Source: Trichoderma breve (taxonomy: Eukaryota; Ascomycota; Sordariomycetes; Hypocreales; Hypocreaceae). Taken from it: a stretch of 64,000 nucleotides of DNA. How positions within the stretch are numbered: the stretch's first letter is position 1; every line of letters starts with the position of its first letter. Below are positions 56,020 to 64,000 of the stretch, in pieces. The translations under genes were made by a program, and so were the position numbers. The stretch lies in contig NC_079233.1 in NCBI RefSeq assembly GCF_028502605.1, forward strand, positions 124,001 through 188,000, read 5' to 3'. The notes under the pieces were generated by a model that saw nothing but the letters and a program-made list of their open reading frames with translations, did not search any database and had not been told where the DNA came from.

Positions 56020-56561
56020 ATAAGGATGGTTTATTTACGAGAGAAGTCTTTGTTAAAGCATCCCATAGAACAGTCGTATACTATATTTCATGTAAACTTA
56101 TCTCACTGCCTGTCAATTCCTGAAAGACACATGTAAGTCAAAGAATTTCTTCCACTAGTAAATAACTAGATACTCAAATGTTATTATGAGAATCAATGCA
56201 TTTGGAAGTTGCAATATGATTCACTATGCTTATAATTTTATTTACTCTAACCCATAGTTCAGTTAAACTACAATTACTAGCATTGAAGTAGTTTGACTTT
56301 CAGCTGTTATTGGCGGGAAAATATAACGGGGCCAGCGTCGTAAGTCATCGGTTGTAAGCGGGAGCTGTCTCGGCCGAGGCTCAATACTAAGCGCTAAACC
56401 TTGGGCTATGAGATATGGGAGATTGTTGCATTACGGCATATTTGGGATTACACTTCACTTAAGCTTATTCTCTCTTCAGTCGGATTCAACAAGGGGACGC
56501 AATACATCTCCAAACTTACTTGTGCTCTCTCCTTCACATGCATCACTACTGAAGCTGCAGC
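56020..56561. other. Intergenic
   Basis: About 540 AT-rich bases between the MFS stop and the dual-cluster regulator. A plus-strand frame from 56408 overlaps the regulator's start in another frame and is not a gene. Confidence 0.5.
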
Positions 56562-58519
56562 ATGCCCGTCAGAAGAGTAAAGAGGAAGATCCGCACCTGC
56601 AGTCGCTGCCGTCTACTCAAGCTTCAATGCGACCAATCGAAACCTTCATGTCAGCGATGTACCAGGGCGAACGTCACCTGTTCACTTGGTGTTCGTTCGC
56701 CTACGAATGGGTCTGACTCTGGGTCATCTACTTCGATAATCGATACACTTCCACAGTCTGAAGCAGATCCCTTGCTCCCTTCAGCCTCACCTCCTGAACT
56801 TCATGTGAGCCTGGGAAACAACAACGACAAGCAAACTGGCCTTGTAAAAAACAGACAGAGGGCCCAGCTCTCTTGCATACGATGCCATCGACTCAAGGTC
56901 AAGTGTGACAAGGAACTGCCCTGCTCACGATGCCGCATGTCTGGCTGGGGCAAGTCTTGCGCGTATCACCACAGGGCAGAAAAGACCAGCCCGTCAAACG
57001 CCAGTCCACAACAAGTTGCCAAAGACCCGGATAGCGTTATCGAGGCATGGCATTCACAAAGTCGAAGCGCCACCCACTGGACTGAAGTTTTATCCACGGT
57101 AGGCACCTGTATTCGGAGCATTGAGTGATTCGTTTGGGCGAAACTAACTAACTGCAATTACAGCTAAAACTACAAGCTGGGCGTAGTGGCCTCCAAGTCT
57201 GCGACCTGATCCCTGACTTTATTCGCCAGCAAAAGATGGGGGCTCAGGACGATTATCTAGTACCCGAGAACTTTCCATTTAACAGTCCGGCAGCTGCCAA
57301 ATTTACACCCATGGATGCTGTCCAAGACCTCCTTCAACGCCATAGAGAGAACTATCAATCTTACATAGATGGCTACCTGGTCCTCTACCAGACAAGTCAT
57401 CCCATTATCGACACCTCTGCATTTCTCCCGCTAGTCGAAACATTTTGGAATGACCCCAAAGCGGCAGACATGGCCTGGTTAGCCAGCTTCTTGATGGTAT
57501 TAGCGCTGGGATGTTTTGCCGTGACGAGGGATCAGCATGCAACAATCGAACTCTGCATGGCGGCAGAGGCTTGTCTAGGCAAGACCCCTTTCATGGTTCA
57601 ACCAGACATGTTAGCCATAAGGACTCTCTGCCTCATGATTCTTGCCAAGCAAACGGTTAGTACCACATGTCGCACATTCGATTCCTGCTGGACGTTGTTG
57701 GGCATTGTCACGCGTGCCGCCGTTGGAATGGACTTACACAAACAGCGTGTGCCACTGGATCAGTCGCGCGAGGGTATTCGTGCCTGGCAGTCTAGCCAGA
57801 CGCTGTGGTCCATCATCGTATACTTTTGCGTACAAGTCGCCACGATTACGGGAAAGCCATTGCTTGTATCAGCCGATATGTTCACCAAACATTCATCACC
57901 ATCCACGTTCCAGACAAATGACCCATGGGTAATGTTAATCAGGGTCTATCCGTCGATATGCCATATAATCTCCAGAATCACTAGTGATACTGAAAAGCCA
58001 TTGTACAACGAAGTGGTGAAGCATAATGACCATGTACGCCAACTGATGGACGCTTTATTGGGTAGCATACATGGCAAGCCGAGGCTTTACATGACGTTGG
58101 ATATGTTTTTCCGTCGTATTCTCCTCGTACTGCATCGTTCTCACGCATTGCATCCCGCCGCCCCGTTGGAGTACCAAGTGTCGTACTGGGTTTCTCTGGA
58201 ATGCAGCCTGGCAATCCTGGTGCACCACCGGGATCTAGAAGAACAAAATCGGCCGGATAACACAAACCTCCTGGCTCGCCTCTTCAAACTCGACATTCTC
58301 TCGGCTATGCTGACTGTGTGTCTGCATCTTCTACGCCGCGAGGCGCCTCTCTCAACAGGCCTCACAATTCCACCGCGTCGAATAATCTTGAGTACATTGC
58401 AAGCGTGTGTGGTAATTTGGGAGAAGGAAATACATTACTCTCTATGTTTTAAAATAGGACATTTTCTGTTAGTTTCAGTTCTGAAACTTTTGCCAGATAT
58501 AGATTTTCTCGAGAATTGA
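56562..58519 (+). CDS. Transcription factor with two tandem Zn(II)2Cys6 clusters
   Basis: Two exons, 56562-57098 and 57164-58519, phase 0, give 630 residues. Cluster 1 has cysteines at 13, 16, 23, 30, 33 and 40, with canonical spacing. After a 64-residue linker, cluster 2 has cysteines at 105, 108, 115, 121, 124 and 133, also complete. Both carry the usual basic loops (RLLKLQCD and HRLKVKCD). The rest is a fungal-specific regulatory domain with MAWLASFLMVLALGCFAV, AEACLGKTPFMVQPDMLAIRTLCLMILAKQTV and FDSCWTLLGIVTRAAVGMDLHKQR. Most family members have one cluster and dimerise. Two in one chain could let a monomer contact two half-sites. Target unknown. Neighbours are an MFS transporter (left) and a laccase-like gene (right). 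Confidence 0.88.
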
Positions 58520-60068
58520 TATGTTGGCTTCTTCGTTGGTAGCCTGTCACCAGCTTAAAATTTAGTTTCGATAGCTTAATGAGCGTGGTGCGTCTGTTAT
58601 CTTGAAGCATTGGGTGTCTCCTTTGCGTTTTCGATTGATAAACAGTGTAACGGAGCATTTGGAATCTGTTTTGTCAAGGCGGCTGTTCAAACAACGTAGT
58701 ATTGAAAGCATGGTGGAATCATCGTATTTTTGACTGTAAACGTACGACGGACTTTAACTGCGCCGCCTTGATGCTGTCGGCCGAGTATACAACCTGTTAA
58801 TAACCGATTTCTTACGGTATGTTCTAACAGCCTAGCGATCTAGCGGATTACGAAGGGACAGGTTACGATGAGGCAGATTACGACGATGCTCTGAGCTTTC
58901 TTCCGCGTCTACGATAATACCTTCCTTGCTAGTTACCATATACTAAATATATATACCTTTTGACAGTTAAATTGTACTGGATAGTTCCAATTCGATCAAG
59001 ACACTTAATCCATCAGCTAATACACAACAGCAATTCTAATATACCAGTAGGCAGTTCGGCATACTGCGGTCCAACATGGCTCTAAAGTACTACCTTATAT
59101 CACTCTTATTCGCAGTATGCGGATTTGTCCTCCTTCACTACAAATGCGAAAATCTGCCGCTTCCGATTGTGGGTTATCAACTAGCGACAGGCTGGCTATT
59201 CCCTCCACACTGCATGCTATTCTCAGTTGCCTTGGCCGTGAACTGGCTAAACGTTGAGACGGAGTTTGAGCCTGACATAGTAAGTAGCGATTGGCAAAGT
59301 GTATTGGTGCAATGGGTTGCTAATCTGAGTCTCTAGTCACCCAATCTATCGGCTTAAGGCAAGGGTTGGCGCCATCCACGCTGTTAAAAGCAGGACATTG
59401 GACAACATGGATCGAGATGAAGACATATAGACTCGGCAGCATCAGGATGAATATTGAGTTGACTACTAAGAGGAAGTAGCAATAGGGTCTAGACAATAGT
59501 ATGCAATCTCAATACCACAATTAGTTGCTATAATGAAGTATAAAACAAAAAGATTACACGTCAATTCTCACTGATGGATCAAATATTGTATGTATGTAGA
59601 ACGGATTTTTACATACTGGTGCCCCGTAGTAAGAACCAAGATAACTGTAATTGCAACAGCGTTTGAGCAAGAATTTTAAACTACAGCTTGCCATATTTTA
59701 TGCATGAAACGCACTAGGTGCCTCAAATAATGATGAAGGCTTGAGTAACAGTTATACGGAGTATTCATTTTTGTGTCCAATATGCCTGATTTCGAGCGGT
59801 GTTGACAATTACGATTTCTGTTCTGCCCATGTACTCGGCCGAGTCCTACCCCCGTCTAGGACCGGCAGCTTACGCAGTCGCCGCGCCATACGCGGTGGCT
59901 ATTATTTTCCTATACATCTATTGTATCAAAAGATGTTAATTGTACTCTAAAATTAGCCTATGTTGCTTAAATTATAGTATAATTGCTTAAATCTCCGTGT
60001 ATTTAACTTACAATCGTGTCGCTGTTCCTGAATATGTACTGATCGACAATCCCATAGAAACCTTCAAA
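58520..60068. other. Intergenic, with one doubtful short gene
   Basis: About 1.5 kb, mostly AT-rich. Near 58830-58890 there is a run of short imperfect repeats (GATTACGA-like). The only coding candidate is the short spliced frame at 59076-59357. The right end should be the multicopper-oxidase promoter. Confidence 0.4.
59076..59357 (+). CDS. Doubtful small hydrophobic protein
   Basis: Exons 59076-59279 and 59337-59357, with a GTAAGT donor and CTCTAG acceptor, would give a 74-residue protein. Residues 3-20 form a hydrophobic segment (signal or anchor), and a second hydrophobic patch spans about 34-56. No known family comes to mind. It could be a fragment of a membrane protein or a chance frame. 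Confidence 0.3.
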
Positions 60069-62139
60069 ATGACTAACAAGCTCTTAATTTTCACTCTTTT
60101 CATCCAACTTTTTTCCGCTCCCCTTGCAAATGCGGGATCAAAACACGGATCATCGTCAGATGATCATGGCTCGTCGGACAAGTCATCTATGTCACCACCA
60201 TACAACTACGTTTTCCAATTTCCTGTCCCTATACCGCCAGTTATTAAGCCAATTCGGTACGTCTTATCAACGCATACTCTGCTCACTCCTAGGGACTAAT
60301 TGAATTAATCATCTTGAATAGCTCGTTTAACGATACCAATACAAACGTAACCATTGACTTTTACCAACTCAACATCACATCGTTCCAGGCCCAGATATAT
60401 CCAAACCTCGCCAAGACTAGTCTTGTAGGATACAACGGAATATCTCCAGGGCCAATCTTTAGAGTACAACGCGGCGTACAAAGCGTGGTACGCGTTGTAA
60501 ATCACAATGGTAACCTACCACTCCTTGAGTTACGTTCGGCCAAATCTGACATATTCATCACGATAGATCAACCATCTGTGCTACATCTTCATGGCTCAAA
60601 CTCCCGCGCAGTCTGGGATGGCTGGGCCGAGGATCTGATCCAACCAGGCGAGTACAAGGACTACTACTTTCCAAACTCGAATACCGCCAGAACTCTTTGG
60701 TACCACGGTGCATACATACCTTCCTCGCCCAATCCATCTATCTAGTTCTAACAAAAAGAAGACCACGCAAACATGATCACCTCAGTCAACTTGTTTAGTG
60801 GTCTAGCGGGCTTCTACATCATCGAAGATGCCGAGGTGGAGGCCCGACTTGGACTTCCTCAAGGCAAATATGACATTCCGCTCGCTCTCAACTCGAAGCA
60901 GTACACTTCCACCGGCAATCTTACTTCGGTAGCTCAAGAGACTAGCAGCGTCTACGGTGATATTATCGAAGTAAACGGACAGCCCTGGCCTTACCTATCC
61001 GTCGAGCCCCGAAAATACAGATTCCGATTTTTAAACTCAGCTCTTAGTCGAACCTTTATCCTCAGTATAGTGGATAGTAGTAGCGGAAGCAATGTCACAT
61101 TGCCCCTCCAAGTCGTTGCATCGGACTCTGGTTTTTTGAGTACCACCATAACGACCACTGAGTTGACGACCGCCATGGCAGAGAGATGGGAAGTAGTTGT
61201 TGACTTTTCTGGCTTCGAGAACCGCAATCTTACTCTTATGAACCAACGAAATGTTTTTGACTCTCAAGACTTTTCAGAGACCAATCTCGTGATGCAATTC
61301 AACGTGGGATCAACGGTTTCTTCCAACACCAACAACAACCCGCCTCCGTCATCTTTAATCTCAATAGCCTCTCCACCAACTGGCACTCTTGTTCACCGAA
61401 CATTCAAGTTTGACAAATCGTGAGTCTATATCCTCTATAAAGAGACTCACCACTAATAATGAGTAGAGATGACGAGTGGGTGATTAACGGTGTGCCATTT
61501 ACCGATGTCAAGAACAGAGTTCTTGCAGCGCCTCAATCAGGAGCCTCAGAAGTTTGGGTCCTGGAGAATCACAACCCTTATTGGAGCCATCCGGTACGTT
61601 ACCTATCCAACATCGCACGTTGATATGTTAACATTTGTTCGCAGATTCACGTCCACCTGGTAGATTTCCAGCTCATATCTCGCTCAGGCGGCCGCAACAC
61701 CATCGAGCCCTACGAAAAAGCAGCTCTCAAAGACATCGCTGTGCTCGGTCCAGAAGAAACGGTCACAATAGCAGTCTCCTTCGCCCCGTTCTCTGGCGTG
61801 TACATGTTCCACTGCCACAACGCCATCCACGAAGATCACGCCATGATGGACGCGTTTAACCTCACGGCCGTTCAGGGACTGGGCTACAATGCGTCGGACC
61901 TGATATTTGCTGATCCATTGGACGCCCAGTGGCGTGCAAAAAGCTATACTGGCGCAGTTGCTCAGTCGAGCGTAGACGATGTATTGGCATCTTTTGCGGC
62001 AACCGGGGCATATAATGAAGACGTGTCAACGGAAGCAGTTAACCAAACTAACCAAACTTCCGAGGGTGGCTCTGCTCATCCTCAGTCCGCCGCTTTGTAT
62101 GTAGTCGGTCTTTTGCTCGGTGTTTTTGTTTTCATTTGA
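60069..62139 (+). CDS. Multicopper oxidase, bilirubin-oxidase/laccase-like
   Basis: Five exons (60069-60256, 60322-60707, 60762-61419, 61467-61593, 61645-62139) give 617 residues. A signal peptide covers about residues 1-22. All copper-ligand blocks are present: HLHG (151-154), WYHDHA (191-193 region, formed only with the 60761/60762 acceptor), HPIHVH (452-457) and HCHNAIHEDHAMM with Cys510, His515 and axial Met520. A Met axial ligand and the spacing fit bilirubin-oxidase-like enzymes rather than plant-type laccases. The C-terminus ends in a hydrophobic stretch after a Ser/Gly linker, possibly a GPI signal. It oxidises phenols or tetrapyrroles with reduction of O2 to water, outside the cell. 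Confidence 0.9.
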
Positions 62140-62398
62140 AGCAATGTACAATAGAAAGCGTCTAACTATTACCAGTATTTCTTAGTATAGTCATTTCCAT
62201 AGAGTGCTCTCAAGATTGTAAAAAGCCAGCATTATAAAAATTGCAACTAGTTTTAATCACATGCTACTCGAGTCAATTCCAAACGCCCTCAGTATTCTAG
62301 CCCATGGCATAGTCTTCGTCTTTTTAAAAAGCAAAACACACCCATAGATTCCCCTTATCCCCATTATCACGCCAAATTCCCTCACATCCTTGGTCAAA

Positions 62399-64000
62399 TT
62401 AAGCCATCACAGCTTCTGGCTGCCTCTGCGATCGATTCCCTCCTTTCTTGGCACCTGGCCGAGCCAGCGTGTACTTGGCAAAGGCGCGTGCCAAGGCCTT
62501 CTTGCAGCTGACCTTTTGGCTACCAACAAAGCTCTCCACCGTTACCGCAATAGCACGGTCAATGTCTTGCGCTGAACAGTACTCAGAAAGACGCATTCTA
62601 CAGAACGCTTCACTGATTCGAATGATGGCTTCAAGATGACGGACCTAGGAACATCCCGCATTAGTATTACATTGTGGGGGCTAGAGACGTTGTCTCTCAG
62701 ACGGAAATGGACTCCAAACTTACAGTAATGGGATATGCGCCTGTGGCAAGGGACTCTCTTCGCATGTCTGCAAACAAACGGGCTACCTTGTCCTCATCCA
62801 TGTGGTAAAGCTTGGGGCTGCAGCGTTCTCGAGCGTACAAGATGTATTTACGCAAAAGTTCCTGGGAAATCTCCCCCTCACGCTGGCCTCTGGATGCACC
62901 TGTCTGCTGGGTATCCATGGCGGTGTCCTGGGTAGTGGCATTTGTGTCTGGGCGGGCCTGTGACAAGGGATGGCTTCGACCGTGAGAGCCAACGATGAAC
63001 CTCGCCAGCCGCTCATCCTCAGATGGCTCGACCAAATCTCGTACAACACAGAGAATGTCGAAACGCGACAAGATGGGCTCTGTCAGCTCCACGTTGGCCG
63101 AAAAGGGAATCATTGAGTTGTAACGGCCTCCCAAGGGGTTGGCCGCAGCAATGATACCGCAGCGGGCTTGCAGAGTTGTCACAATACCTGCCTTGGAGAT
63201 GGAGATGGTTTGCTGTTCCATGGCTTCGTGAATCGAGGTTCTGTCTTGATCGTTCATCTTGTCGAACTCGTCAATGAGACATGTGCCCCTATCAGCCAAA
63301 ACAAGAGCACCACCCTCGAGTGTCCATTCGCTCGTCAGGGGGTCTCGACGGACACTAGCCGTCAGACCGACAGCACTGGCACCCTGACCAGTCGCAAACA
63401 CGGCTCTGTGTGCTGTTTTCTCGACATATTTGAGGACTTGCGACTTGGCAGTTCCTGGGTCACCGAGAAGGAGCACGTTGATATCACCACGAACATGATG
63501 GGCTCCTCTGCCAGTCTTGGCAACACCGCCAAACAGAGACAGAGCAACTGCAGTCTTGATGTCTGTGTGTCCGTAAATGCTAGGGGCGATGGAGTTGACG
63601 ATTCGGTCCACAATGTTGGGGTCGCGAGCCAGCTTGCGAATCTCTTGCTCGTCTTCTTCAGTCAAGCGGAATCCAGCAAGTTGATCGTGAGACTTGACGA
63701 CGTTGTTAGCCTCAAGAATGGTTGCAAAAACGGGGAAGCCGTTGCGGTTGTTCAGCTGAGCGTCGTAGTTGTTTCGGTAAATGCCCGTGACTTCAATCTC
63801 TTCACCAGGCTTGGCCTTGTCAATGAGATCCCACAGCAGGATGACTTCTCGATGGCGGGGGAGACGTCCGGCAGGAACAGTACCAGGAGACTCTTGTAGA
63901 GTAAGTCTCTGGTAGTTTCGGTAGACGGTCTTCTCCGAGTTCAAGGTAAAAGGTCCGCGAGACTGGCAGCTCTGACAGAACGTAACCTTGACCTCCACAT
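62399..64000 (-). CDS. MCM2: DNA replication licensing factor MCM2, C-terminal part; 5' end outside window
   Basis: Two exons on the minus strand, 64000-62724 and 62644-62399, joined over GTAAGT...CCTAG. The visible part starts at the second half of the zinc finger ([10 protein letters not shown]). It continues through [19 protein letters not shown], the Walker A motif GDPGTAKS, Walker [12 protein letters not shown], the arginine finger in LSRFD and the winged-helix tail. The run [21 protein letters not shown] and the adjoining blocks are specific to Mcm2 among the six MCM subunits. It is part of the MCM2-7 replicative helicase in the nucleus. It is the only core housekeeping gene in the window and marks its conserved edge. 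Confidence 0.95.

Noticed and set aside
1..64000. tRNA genes, rRNA, CRISPR arrays, telomeric repeats, intact transposons
   Set aside because: I looked for B-box-like tRNA signals, TTAGGG arrays, transposase or reverse-transcriptase motifs and long terminal repeats and saw none. A tRNAscan or RepeatMasker run would be needed to be certain.

Overview
This window is genomic DNA of a filamentous ascomycete. The evidence is short GT-AG introns of about 45-110 bp in most genes, eight fungal regulators of the Zn(II)2Cys6/fungal-specific type, a UstYa-type oxidase, fungal transporter families, and a eukaryotic MCM2 at the right edge. Sordariomycetes/Hypocreales is my guess for the lineage, but the sequence alone does not settle it. 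No tRNA, rRNA, CRISPR or intact transposon was recognised. Gene models were spliced by hand from reading frames and splice signals.

Layout. 1-8 kb: 3' end of an amidase gene, a zinc-cluster regulator, a GNAT acetyltransferase, a kinase-like protein, a relic of an alcohol dehydrogenase, and a small cupin. 8.3-12.6 kb: a DHA1-type MFS drug/polyamine transporter with a zinc-cluster regulator beside it on the same strand. 13.2-15.3 kb: a 58-residue secreted Cys-rich peptide precursor with a Kex2-like site (too short for most gene callers), then a UstYa-family membrane oxidase. 15.7-24.2 kb: salicylate-hydroxylase-like FAD monooxygenase, a regulator with a degenerate zinc cluster, an MFS transporter, and a 2,3-dihydroxybenzoate/salicylate decarboxylase-like amidohydrolase. 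Together these look like an aromatic-acid catabolic cluster, and the promoters of the two enzymes share sequence motifs. 25-34.4 kb: a second GNAT, then zinc-cluster regulator, sugar porter and exopolygalacturonase, a probable pectin/galacturonate module. 34.8-38.5 kb: amidase plus NCS1 nucleobase/amide permease. 41.3-43.9 kb: a conserved hypothetical gene and a fungal-type regulator without a zinc cluster. 45.2-52.1 kb: intronless haloalkane-dehalogenase-like hydrolase, SDR, zinc-cluster regulator and NmrA/isoflavone-reductase-like protein. 52.5-58.5 kb: zinc-cluster regulator divergent from a monocarboxylate-type MFS transporter, then a regulator with two zinc clusters in tandem. 60-62.1 kb: a secreted bilirubin-oxidase-type multicopper oxidase. 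62.4-64 kb: C-terminal two thirds or so of MCM2, a core replication gene.

The pattern is an accessory, metabolically flexible region (eight regulators and five transporters in 62 kb, arranged as small regulator/transporter/enzyme modules) abutting conserved core sequence at the right edge. The most interesting points are the secreted Cys-rich peptide next to a UstYa oxidase, the shared promoter motifs in the aromatic-acid cluster with its unusual regulator, the bacterial-looking dehalogenase, and the tandem zinc-cluster regulator.
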